Assembly: GCA_013397435.1 (NCBI GenBank)
Contig: VZRG01000352.1
Location: 124,001-188,000 of the forward strand
Direction: 5' to 3'
Source of the DNA: Erythrocercus mccallii
Lineage: Eukaryota > Chordata > Aves > Passeriformes > Dicruridae
Length of the DNA: 64,000 nucleotides
The notes under the pieces are model-generated. The model was given only the letters and a program-made list of their open reading frames with translations, searched no databases and had not been told where the DNA came from. The position numbers and the translations under genes are program-made. This document shows, one piece after another, positions 40,515 to 50,173 of this stretch. How positions within the stretch are numbered: position 1 is the stretch's first letter; each line of letters starts with the position of its first letter.

Positions 40515-43089
40515 GTTTTAGTTTGGTTTTTTGTTTGCTTTTATTTTTTGTAGGTTTTTAAAATTTTGCTTCTTTCTAAGAAGTTGAAAATATTTATAAT
40601 GGTCATATGGATATTTTTAAATCTTGAATCTATAGTCAGAGTTTCAAATCTCTAATATTATAGATTAGAAGCTTCAAATAGGCTGTTGTGTGGAATAAAA
40701 TCACTTCTTGGAAAATGAATATGACTCAGAGATATTAGTAAGTTGAAATTCATAAAATTCCTGTCAGCAAGACATTTGGAGCTTGTGGATTATTAATTTA
40801 CAGAAGTACTGACAACATGTTAATATTTTGTACATAATACAGAACACGTCTAAAACTCAAGGAATATGCAAATTATACAGGCAGACGAGAAAGGTTTCAG
40901 TGACATAATCTAAAATACAATTAGAAAATAAGGTTTAACATAAGTATATAAAGAATTTGAGCATACTGTTTTCCTTTACCCTGAATAATGACTCTATAGC
41001 TAATACTTCCCATGCTCTCAATATTAAGCTTCCTAGCATACCTCAGAAAGAAACAAGACTAGTTCAAATGAAATCATGACCAGTTTTTACACTGCAAGAT
41101 AACAGATGGTATGAAGTTTTTGTTCTAGGTCAATAGCAGACTTATTATACAGCTGTCTGTCTGGAAGTGCTAACTACAATATCATAGATAAGTAGGAAAG
41201 CTTTTGAGGCCACAATAGCAAAGCAGCATGCCCAGAAATGCCACCCGTAAAGAGAAGGCACCAAGAGATTATTTTCATTAGCTGATATTCCTGTGTCAGT
41301 TCTAGAGATAACAAATAGGACTCCCCAACATTTTGCAGGAAGGGAGAAACTGAGTTGAAGAGTTTTTGGAGTTGGATTTTGTGGGAAACTCTATAATTCA
41401 CTCAACGTTTTTGCTGCCTGTTATTGTCCTTGCTTGGAACGTTAAAATGAATACACACTGGCATCTATGACAGATATTGGGTAACAACAATGGGATAAGG
41501 TGACATGGTGTCTATTGTAATGAAAGCCTGAACACAGGCAGGTAGGAAGTCCCTTGCAACCAAGTGTCTGTATAGATATGCACACATTCAAGCCAGGGTT
41601 TTTTTCCTTAGCAAGTAAAAACCTGACTTTCATGTTCAATTCAAAGGATGAAATCTAAGAGATGGAAAATGAACAGGCATATTTTTTTAATGGTTTTCAT
41701 ACTTAATGCATATTTATGTCAAAAGAAATGTCTGAGTATACTACAGCAAATCCTACACACATTCCTGTTTAGAAAAGGAAAGTCTCAGTGAAGCATGTCA
41801 TGAAAGATTAATACTAAATAGAAATTATTAGTAAACATTTTAATTTCTTGATCCCTTTAGGAAAACAGTCACAGACTTCTTCAAAGATAAATGTTCAAGC
41901 TTCTTATATCTTTGTGGTGTATTTTCTAGTTTTTGTTATAAAATACTGGTAAAGGTTTATTCAAATTTTTTTTCTTTTATCTAGGTCTAATACTGTAGTG
42001 CTGAAATATGCAGACAGCTTCTGAAAAATATTGCTTTGCAAAAAAAAATCATTCTTCTTTGAGCTCAGAATGAAAATAGAATATAGTTATAAGTATATTA
42101 CTTCACAATAATATAAATAAAGATTGTTAGGAAATTTTATAAGCCTACATGCTTAATAGGAAATGTTTGATAAAGTGCACTTTCATACTCTATTACAAGA
42201 GGCATATTTTTTGACTGGAAATCTGCCCTTTTTATTTTTCATGCCTTCTTCCTTCAAAGTCACAGCTTTGCAAGGCAGTGAAGCTCAGATTTTACAATCT
42301 TAACAAAAACCAGTTTTAAATGGTTTGGGGAAAAAATGCAGCACAGGATCCAAACAATTTCTTTTTGCTATATGGCTAATGATATGTCTGTATATATATA
42401 CACGTCTGTGTACGTGGGTGGTGGGTGTGACTGTAGCATTTGAGCTGAAAACTTCCCCTATAAAGTTAAAGATGTCTGGCATTCTTTTAAATTGCTTATG
42501 ACTTGGCCAAAACTGAAATGTTTGGACAGAAATCTTCCACTGTAGGCTTATGCATCAGACAGAATTTTACTCAAAACATTCAGACAAAATAGTTCATCTA
42601 TTTCAGAGAATGAGATTAGGCAAAGTATGTTGTTTCACCAATTTTAAAGAACATTAGAGAACAGAGTCTCATAAAAGCTGGAACAGAACCCAGAAGCTGT
42701 TAGTTGTGCCATCTCTTTGGCAGCAAGTACCAGAAAAGCCAGCTGCTGAGTGAATGTCTTTGCCTTCTGATCTGTCTAGAGAAGAGTGGGATATTTTTGC
42801 TACCACATCAGAACTGATGGTACTGCACATAGTTTTATAAATGCTGCCGTTGTGCCCAACAATTATGACATTTGAATTTAAATACAAGTTATTGTATTCC
42901 TCCTAACCCTAAATTTTCTACAATTCTAGGATAGTAACTTGACTAGAACCAGGATTTTATTTCTGTTATATATCAGGAAATTGTTCAGAAGAATTCTTAT
43001 AATATGAAATTAATTAATTTCTCAAATGCAGAAATATTAGTTTAAATACATTTTAGGCATGTTCTACATCTTAGTATTACTCATAGATT

Positions 43090-43425
43090 TATAAAATCAG
43101 AATGGTTTGGGTTGGAAGAGACCTTAAACCTTTATCTTGTTCCATCCGCTCTACTATGGGTAGGGACACCTTCCATGTTGACCATGTTGATTAAAGGCCC
43201 ATCCAACCTTCCAGGGGTGGGACATCAACAGCTTCTCTAGGCAACGTGTTCCAGTGATTCACCACCATTACAGTCAAGAATTTCTTCCTAAGATGTAATC
43301 TAAACCAATCATCTTTCAGTTTAAAAGCACTCTCTCTTTTCCTATTGCTTTATACCCTTGTAAAAATTCTCTCACCACATTTTTTTTTCTTTTCTCTTTT
43401 CCAACATTCTCAGCTCAGCTCATTC
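43090..43425 (-). mobile_element. CR1 LINE 3' untranslated region, minus strand
   Basis: Reverse complement of the avian CR1 3' end. The plus strand reads aatggtttgggttggaagag, then gggtagggacaccttccatg, catccaaccttccaggggtg, cgtgttccagtgattcacca and aatttcttcctaagatgtaa, with weak similarity through the pyrimidine-rich 43390-43425. The element's 3' tip is at about 43090, with the terminal octamers mutated. It is an independent insertion from the next CR1, because both contain the same 3' segment. Confidence 0.9.
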
Positions 43426-43816
43426 CCTAATGCATCTCAAAAGTTTTACTAAGTCCAGTCAAACACCACAAGTAAATGGTTGTGGTAGAGAGGCTGCTCA
43501 TCTTTCAGGGGTGAGACATGATTTTCCTTTCCAGATGTTTGCATCAGTCATCACTAGGAAAACTGGAGCTGGCCTCTGGTTGACAAATTCATACCTAACT
43601 CCCAACACAGACACTGAAACTTGACAAAAACCATCTGCAGTACTGCCTCTGCAAAATGGTATGTCCTAATTAAACACAAGATCTGCGAAGGGTTTTGTTG
43701 AGCATTCTGTCAATTACCAAGAGTTAGGTATAACTCTCTTACAGAACATATCCCTTCTTTTAATAGCTCTGCCTCCAGCCAGATGAGTCAACAGCATCCT
43801 GTAAAACCGCACATTC
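43426..43816. other. spacer between two CR1 copies
   Basis: About 390 bp with no recognisable element or gene. Confidence 0.5.
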
Positions 43817-44445
43817 ATCATAGAATCTCAGAATGATAAAATAGTTCAGGTTGGAAGGGTCCTTTAAAGATCATCTAGTCCAACACCCGTTTGCAATGGG
43901 CAGCGACATCTTCGATGAGATCTCAATGCTCAGAGTCCCATCCAGCCTGACCTTGAATGTTTCCAGGGATAGAACATTTGCCACCTCTCTGGACAATCTA
44001 TTCCAGTGTTTCACCACCCTTGTTAAAATTTTCTTCTTTATATCTAGTCTAAATCTTCCCTCTTTTTGTTTAAAACCATTACCTCTTATCCTATTGAAAC
44101 ATGCTCTGTTATAAAGTTTGTCACCATATTTCTTTTAAGTACTGTTTAATTATCAAATGGCTAAAATTATGTCACCCTGGAACTTTCTCTACTCCAGACT
44201 GAAGAACCCCAACTCAACCATTTCTCAAAAAGGAGAAGTGTTCGATCCCTCTTATCATCTTGGAGAACTTCCTCTGGACTCGCTCCAACAGGTCCATGTC
44301 CTTCCTATGCTGGGGATACCAGAGCTGGACACAGCACTCCAGGCGGGGTCTCATAACAGCAGGGTAGACAGGAAGAACCACCTCTCTTGCTCTGCTGCCC
44401 ACGCTGCTTTTGAGGCACCCCAGGAAAACAAAGTATCTTGGCACA
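43817..44445 (-). mobile_element. CR1 LINE, ORF2 C-terminus plus 3' UTR, minus strand
   Basis: The longest clear CR1 3' piece in the window, about 630 bp. On the plus strand it opens with tcatagaatctcagaatgat and ttcaggttggaagggtcctt, runs through the 3' untranslated region, and from about 44190 enters the coding part. There ctccaacaggtccatgtcct and agctggacacagcactccag are the reverse complement of the conserved ORF2 end. A segment around 44110-44180 is more diverged. Orientation is right to left, 5'-truncated within ORF2 as usual for CR1. Together with the copies at 43.1 and 45.2 kb it makes a CR1-dense patch. Confidence 0.95.
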
Positions 44446-44501
44446 TTATGAGACAGGTGTGATTTTGCTGGGAGGCATTTGCAAATCAAGATAATAGGCA
44501 C
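44214..44501 (-). pseudogene. CR1 ORF2 (reverse transcriptase) C-terminal remnant
   Basis: A minus-strand open frame of 95 codons. Its C-terminal half matches the conserved end of CR1 ORF2: VMRPRLECCVQLW followed by MDLLERVQR and KMIRG. In intact elements this lies after the reverse-transcriptase core. Only this tail is present; the endonuclease and polymerase domains are missing and the frame simply runs out upstream. The first 40 or so residues look unrelated or badly diverged, so the ATG is arbitrary. It is a dead fragment, not a gene. Confidence 0.85.
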
Positions 44502-45149
44502 TATAAAAGGTTATCAGCCAAACTCTCATAATTGGTACTTGCAAGTGCCATAGTAAGTCTTCTGGTGTTTACATTTTATTTTGTATTAAAGGCTGCTTCC
44601 TTTGAACTAAAAATATAATTAGTGGCTAATAAAAGAGCATATTAGATTATTCACAGAGTAAATTCTCATTTGGTACAAGTTAACTAAGATGTGTCAGCTG
44701 AGATTTAAGCTTGAGTTTAATGTGATAGTGAGGGAATTTGTAGATGACATCAAAAGAAGTTCTGATAGTATCAAAATAACTGAAAATTCATAAGCAAATC
44801 TTGTAAGTTCTTCTATATATATAGTTATTTTAAAACTCAGATGAAAAGATAATTAAGATAATATAACTAAATATAGATTATATCTATGACAAGAAGCAAA
44901 ACCAGTGACTTGTTTTTATGTTACTCAGAATATTTAATTGGATTAAAACTCTTTCCTATTACATTTATTAGATTTGATATATTCCATATGTATAACAGGT
45001 CTTTTCCCATGTAATTCTCTATTCATTGACATTATGAAAGCTTTGTATTTCTTAATAAGATTTCTGTTAAAATATAGCTTTGGATTTGTGCAGAATTATC
45101 CCTGAGACCTTTATTCAACCAGGTCATTCATTCAAGCTTGTTTGTAGCA
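44446..45149. other. unannotated AT-rich DNA
   Basis: No gene recognised. A phrase at about 44733-44750 (gaatttgtagatgacatc) resembles the CR1 reverse-transcriptase FADD-coding stretch, but its surroundings do not support the match. Confidence 0.45.
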
Positions 45150-45306
45150 GACACACAGTGGAGTCACCATCCCTGGAGCTACTCAGGAAACGGCTGAGTG
45201 TGGCACTCAGTGCTGTGGTTTAGTTGACACAGTGATTTCAGTCAAAGGTTGGACTCAACAATTTGAAAGGAATTTTTCCGGCCTAATTGATTTTGTGATT
45301 CTGTGA
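45150..45306 (+). mobile_element. CR1 LINE 3' tail, plus strand
   Basis: A plus-strand CR1 end: gtggagtcaccatccctgga, gtggcactcagtgctgtggt, ggtcaaaggttggactc-type words, then gattttgtgattctgtga at the terminus (45306). The variant that carries 'GCACTCAGTGC...GGTCAAAGGTTGGACTC' belongs to a CR1 subfamily group distinct from the copies at 43-44 kb. It is about 155 bp and 5'-truncated. Confidence 0.85.
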
Positions 45307-46278
45307 AAGACAAATATATTGAAATTATACTAGAACAGACTACTTATTTACAATAGAGAAGACATTGATCCTCACTAACCACCACCTTTCTCACCTCACA
45401 GCTGGAAATTAATAGAACTTAATAGGCCCATGGTACTTGAGAATCCAACCTGTCAAGTGTGAGAGCTGTGCAGGATCTCAGGGTTATAACATATGTTGTG
45501 CTGATCTTTAATCAGCTAGCAGGATTCTGCAAAACCTGAAAACTGAATATTTTTATTGTTGAGTGGAAGGCAGCAAACTATGCCACATAGAAATTATAGG
45601 CAACATCAGAATGGAGAGAAGACAAACCATGAAGAAGAGCACATCTGTAGAAACCTGTCCTAGAAAAAGCAATTGAGGACCATGCTTGAGTGAGGAAAAG
45701 GAGAGATTAGGTTTTCTGTGTTGGCAGTCATCTGCATGTACTTATATCTGCCTCTGGATACAATTAATTGGAAGATCAGAATTTATTTGGCTTCTTTTGA
45801 GACATAGAACTAGCATTAACAAAATGGTACATGATAAATGCAATAAAATTCATTTTTGTCATGTGTAAAATATTATTTTTTACTCTTCCAGTGAACACTT
45901 CTGAAAAGACCTAAAGGTGATAATGCTAACTTCAAAAACACCTAAGAGATGTAACATAGACAATTCTGACATGGGTTCATTTTAAGAAATTGTTCCAAAA
46001 ATATCTCAGCACTGACCCAGGACTGGGCTAACTTAGCATGAAAGCCAAGAACTCAGAGAAAATTAGGGAATGCAGTAAGGTATCTCTAAACTAATATGTA
46101 ACATAACAGTGTGTCAAGCACTATAGCATTTTTCCCTAATTGGGTGAGCATCCCACAGAATGAGAAGTGCAGCTCTTACCCTGACTCATTGCACTTCAGT
46201 GAACTGTTTCAAATCAACAGAGAATGTACTCATGCCTTTTATCAGCTAAACAACTTGGACTGCATTTTCAAATGATTC
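45307..46278. other. unannotated DNA upstream of the LTR nest
   Basis: No recognisable gene or element in just under 1 kb before the duplicated tetranucleotide that marks the outer LTR. Confidence 0.5.
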
Positions 46279-46283
46279 ATCTT

Positions 46284-47067
46284 GTTATATATGATTAATT
46301 GGAATTAATTCATGCATGTTATTTATAAGTAATTAAAGTTAATATTTGAAGTTGTTATAGGTGAACTTATAATGTAATTCGTGTTATGTTATTTTATAGT
46401 AATATTTAGTTTGATTGTAGGAAAAGTAGCTTTTTGTAGAAGTTAAGTTTCTTTCCAGGAAAATTCAGCAGCAAGGAGATGGCTTGGGTGCCGCCCACCA
46501 GCAGCACTGGTAAGAAACAATCACCCAAACCTGCTGGGCAGGTTGCAACCACCTAATGGGTGGCCAGAAGGAGGACAAAAGACAGGAGCTTCGGCAACAA
46601 CCGAGCCTCAGCCGTAAGGACTCAGCCATTAACCCCATTGTCCAGCTCCAAGCACAGCTATAACCAGACAAAGGCAGATTCTACTCAGAACCAGGACCCA
46701 CCCCGGCAGGCTTCCAGCCACATTGTCCAAATACAGATGACTTCGTCCGCAGCAAGAGAAACCTATTCTCTCCATTGTACACCTTAGCCCCAAGCTATGA
46801 AAACCAGTGTAAGACCACCTCGCAGAACACGTCTTTGTGGACACAGAGACAGAGTCATTTGGGTGCAGACTCTGTGACACCAGGAGCCGAACCCCGGGCC
46901 GGCTCCTAGGGTTTGGGACTCATTGGCTCATTTTTTCTATTTTCCAAATTTTTCCGAAATTTGTAAATAATTGTAAATGAATTTTTTTGATTTTTCTATT
47001 AAAATTGGATTGGTGATTTTTCAATTATAACAAAGTTATTTATGGATAATTAGGGTTAATATTTGAA
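46284..47067 (+). repeat. 33-bp tandem repeats at the 5' end of LTR copy D, interrupted
   Basis: Unit 2 (46318-46350) and unit 3 (47035-47067 after removing inserted LTR A and one copy of its aagt duplication) agree at about 28 of 33 positions. Both begin gttatttat and end gttaatatttgaa. Unit 1 (46284-46316) is more diverged, about 23 of 33. LTR A landed 2 bp into unit 3. Read across the insertion, the period is exactly 33 bp, which independently confirms that the two flanks were once contiguous. Confidence 0.9.
46353..47036 (+). mobile_element. inserted solo LTR (copy A), plus strand
   Basis: The LTR is 46353-47032 (680 bp), TGTTATAGGTGA to AATTATAACA, flanked by aagt at 46349-46352 and 47033-47036. 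It is homologous to copies B and C in reverse complement: the first 40 bp share ttcgtg-centred words, and the end shares gctcattttttctattttcc and the ggattgg...ttataaca terminus. Its control elements look decayed: where B and C have TATAAAA, copy A reads TGTAAGA (46808-46814), and the poly(A) site reads AATGAA rather than AATAAA. It is a solo LTR inside copy D; no internal retroviral sequence is present. The CA-rich U3 (46500-46780) produces several spurious open frames. Confidence 0.93.
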
Positions 47068-47384
47068 TATAGGAATATGTTGTAGCCAAGCTGCTCTTGG
47101 TAAAGTAAAAACCAGAACCGCAGCTTGCGGGAGAAGCATTATAGAGTCAGGGTGGGGGAAGACTTCTTAATTCACATTTGTATAGTCAAGGCCGAGCTGG
47201 CTGAACAGGTTAATTGCTGTGAGATCATAAAAGCTGATAACAGGACAGCCAGGCCCCAGGAATTGGCAGAGAGGCTCTCCACCCAGACATAACATCTCAG
47301 AAATCCAGACAACAGGAAAACATCAGCTCACCAGCTTCGAGACAGTGAGGCGGGAAACCGGCTGCAAACCAGCACTGGACCATC

Positions 47385-48091
47385 ATTGTGTTATAAATGA
47401 AAAATCGCCAATTCGATTTTAATGAAAAATGAAACGAATTTATTGGTTACAATTTCGGATAAATTTGGAAAATAGAAAAATGAGCCACGAAACCAAAATC
47501 CTCAGGTGCCAGCTCAGGAATTCGGCACCTGGTGGTACAAAGTCCAGCGTCAAAAGGACACCCCCTCTGCATCCACGAAAATGTGTCCTCTGCGCTGTGG
47601 TTTTATACTGTTTTCTGTAGCCTGAGGCGGAGGTGCACAATGAAGGAGAGCAGCTCCTCTTGGTGGGTATGAAGTCATCTGGATTGAAACAATGTAGTTT
47701 CAGGTGTGGCTGGGTTTGTTGAACTGAAGACAGAAGCAGTCGCTGTTTCTGAAAGGACGGTATTTTAGGCTAAATAATAGCCTTGATTGGTGGTTCCTGG
47801 ATAATCATGGTCCACCGATTAAAGTCAAGTACTTTGACTCTGTTGCGTTGGGAAGGGCCGTTCACACTTCTACAGGCTGAATTGGATGGCCATTGCCTGG
47901 CTGGTACACAATAGAATTTCTTATCTCTAGTATTTATGGGTGCGTCCTGCCCATCTGCCACTGTGCTCGGTGTCTTGTAACTTTCCTGGAGCAGCCTGAC
48001 TTTATACAGACACTATTTCTACAATATAACAAAATATTCTTATAAAAATAACTTAGCACGAATTACATCATAGATTCATCTATAACAATGG
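47385..48091 (-). mobile_element. inserted solo LTR (copy B), minus strand
   Basis: The LTR is 47389-48087 (699 bp). On the plus strand it runs TGTTATAAATGA to ATCTATAACA, but its signals lie on the minus strand: TATAAAA at 47601-47607 and AATAAA at 47439-47444 (both read in reverse), giving transcription right to left. It is very similar to copy C throughout. The putative target duplication is attg (47385-47388) against atgg (48088-48091), one mismatch, so either it has mutated or one end has been altered. It interrupts copy D between its U3 and promoter. Confidence 0.9.
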
Positions 48092-48354
48092 GCACGTCAA
48101 TTTCATAACGGACTTCAGTTTAGCCCCCGTCTGAGGGCTACCAGGATCCTATAAAAGCTGGACTTTTTGGGGGGAACGTGTGGACAGAGGAGGGGACGTC
48201 CAGTTGGACGCCTGTTCTCTGTGCCACCAGTGCCAGATTCCTAGGCCTGGCACTTGAGTGGGTTTGTATCGTGGTCCTTTTTCTGAATTGTACAAAATTA
48301 ATAAATTGAATTTTTGGTTATTAATTTTGATTGCTGTTTCATCTATAACAATCT

Positions 48355-49470
48355 TTCCACATTTCCTTTTTAGAATTCAAAAAAATCTCAGATTGCTGTC
48401 CTTAGCTTCTCAGCTAATTTCAACTAGAAATTAGACTGAAGAGGTGATTGTGTTATAGCTAAGCCACTGTGGAGCTTTCTGCCATCCTTTACTCCAGATC
48501 CTCAGGTACTCTAAATGTTCTGCCCCAGGTAGCTTGACAGTCTGTCCTGATTTAGGTGTGGGAGCTGTCAAGAAATGGGATCCACTTGATCAAGTGAGCA
48601 ATAACTTGTTTGCCAAGAAACATTCTGTCTGGTTGATGAAGCCTTTCACTGTGGCATGCTGAAACCTGGTGCCAGCATCCTATGAATAGGTGAGTGAACA
48701 GACATCAGCGCAAGTAAAGCTATGAGGCAGGATAATGGGAGATACAGATCCCTCAGGCTGAACAAGATGGGTCAGAATGGGACTGACCCCAATGGATAAG
48801 GTAACAAAGGGTATGGGTTAACATGGGTTTACATGAAAGAGCACTTCAAAGATATGGAGCTACATGATGAGAATAGCTTCATCCATACCTCTTCTGTTAT
48901 TTACTGGTTACCTCATGTTTTATACTGTAAGATTTTCATCTCAGGCTTTTGAAGCTATATCAAGGCAGTGTTCACCTTCAACCCACAGTGAAAAGTTATA
49001 CAGTGTAAGATACAAAATAAATTACCACAGATGTGCTTCTGATGGTGATGTCATTATCCCAGCTTCAAAACTCCATGTTGTAACCATGTGGTGTTTGGAA
49101 ATGTGTCCTGATATAGTATAAAAATATGAGGTTGTGGGAAAGTGCCTTAAAATATACAACCCTTCTATTTTCTTTGTGTTTCTGTTGCACAAATCACTTT
49201 GTGATCTTGATGTGAGCAGAATTTGATCCGTTTACTCTTTAGCTCTTACTGCCATTTTTATCCTAGATTTTCCCCCATCAGAGAGGTTTAAGTAAAAACT
49301 TAATCCAGTGGGTTTTAGTTTGTGAGATGAACATCTGAGGGGTGGTGAACAAATAAACTGTTTATATAAAAATGAGATTACTGCCATAAACTTAATTTTG
49401 CTGCATAATAGTTCTTTATATTCAATGAAACAAGTACAAAATTTTATAAATTGAAATATGTTTTAATTTG
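48355..49470. other. 1.1-kb spacer between the LTR nest and LTR copy C
   Basis: No retroviral coding sequence could be seen here, so copies B and C are not the two ends of one provirus. The 85-codon plus-strand frame at 48864-49121 has no recognisable domain. Confidence 0.6.
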
Positions 49471-50173
49471 GTACTGTTATAAATGAAAAGTTGCCAATCC
49501 GATTTTTAATGAAAATGAAATAAATTTATTGATTACAATTCGGATAAAATTTGGAAAATAGAAAAGCAAGCCATGAACCAAAGTCCAAAGTTCCGGCCCA
49601 GGAACACAGCACTTGGTGGAGACAGAGTGACGGCGTCTAAAGGACACCCCTTTCTGCTCCACAAAATGTGTTTTGTGCTGTGGGGTTTTATACAGGTCTT
49701 TGTAGCCTGCGGCAGGGGTGAACAATGAAGGTAAACAGCTTCTTTTGGTAGGTTAAAATTTTCCCAAAACTGAACAATGTAGTATCGGTGTGTCTGGGTG
49801 TTCCCTGGGTTTGGAACAGAAGCAGTCTTTGTCTTGTTGTACGTCTGGAGAGACGATGTTTTCGCTATACAAAAAGACTTGATGGCCGATTATAGTCCAG
49901 CTATTAAAGTTAAGTATTTTGATTTATGCTGCTCTGGGAGGAGTCGTTCACACCTCTGCTGGCGGAATGGAGAGGCCATTGCTTCATTGGGACACAATAG
50001 CCATCCCTTATCTCTGGTATTCGAGTGTGATCTCCACCCATCTGCAGCTGTGCTTGGTATCTTGTAACTTTCTTAGGGAAAAACCTGATTTTATACAGAA
50101 ACTGTTTCTACATTTTAACAACATATAAAATATCTTAGCACGAATTATATCTTAGATTCATTTATAACAGTAC
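49471..50173 (-). mobile_element. solo LTR (copy C), minus strand
   Basis: The LTR is 49475-50169 (695 bp), TGTTATAAATGA to TTTATAACA, between identical gtac tetramers (49471-49474, 50170-50173). Signals on the minus strand are TATAAAA at 49686-49692 and AATAAA at 49525-49530, the same layout as copy B. The perfect duplication shows it is an independent solo LTR. The open frames within it (for example 49477-49725 minus, 49798-50067 plus) are incidental. Confidence 0.95.

Larger units (their letters stand above)
32733..43089. other. 10 kb of unannotated AT-rich DNA
   Basis: No gene, CR1 or LTR recognised. Minor structure: an AG-rich simple repeat (about 38635-38664), an 18-bp perfect AT palindrome (39281-39298), a pyrimidine-rich stretch (about 39780-39860), and a T14 run (40501-40514). 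Open frames up to about 86 codons have no recognisable domain. Confidence 0.5.
46279..48354 (+). mobile_element. outer solo LTR (copy D), split by two inserted LTRs
   Basis: Copy D is in three pieces: 46283-46352, 47037-47388 and about 48092-48350, about 680 bp in total. Its outer ends are TGTTATATATGA (46283) and ATCTATAACA (48350), flanked by identical atct tetramers (46279-46282, 48351-48354). This shows the separated pieces are one insertion. Near its 5' end are three tandem 33-bp units (46284-46316, 46318-46350, and one that resumes at 47035-47067). The third piece carries the promoter and R/U5: TATAAAA at 48150-48156 and AATAAA at 48300-48305. Copies A (plus) and B (minus) of the same family interrupt it. 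It is the oldest of the nest, because it is the host of both. The 4-bp duplication fits gammaretrovirus-like (ERV1) elements; that class call is inference. Confidence 0.9.

Noticed and set aside
40501..40555. minus-strand retroposed gene with poly(A) tail
   Set aside because: The T run has no recognisable reverse-transcribed body and no flanking duplication that I could find.
44733..44770. CR1 reverse-transcriptase fragment suggested by gaatttgtagatgacatc
   Set aside because: Only one phrase matches; sequences on both sides do not follow CR1.
47389..50169. LTRs B and C as the two ends of one minus-strand provirus
   Set aside because: Copy C has its own perfect gtac duplication, B has attg/atgg, and the sequence between shows no retroviral content.
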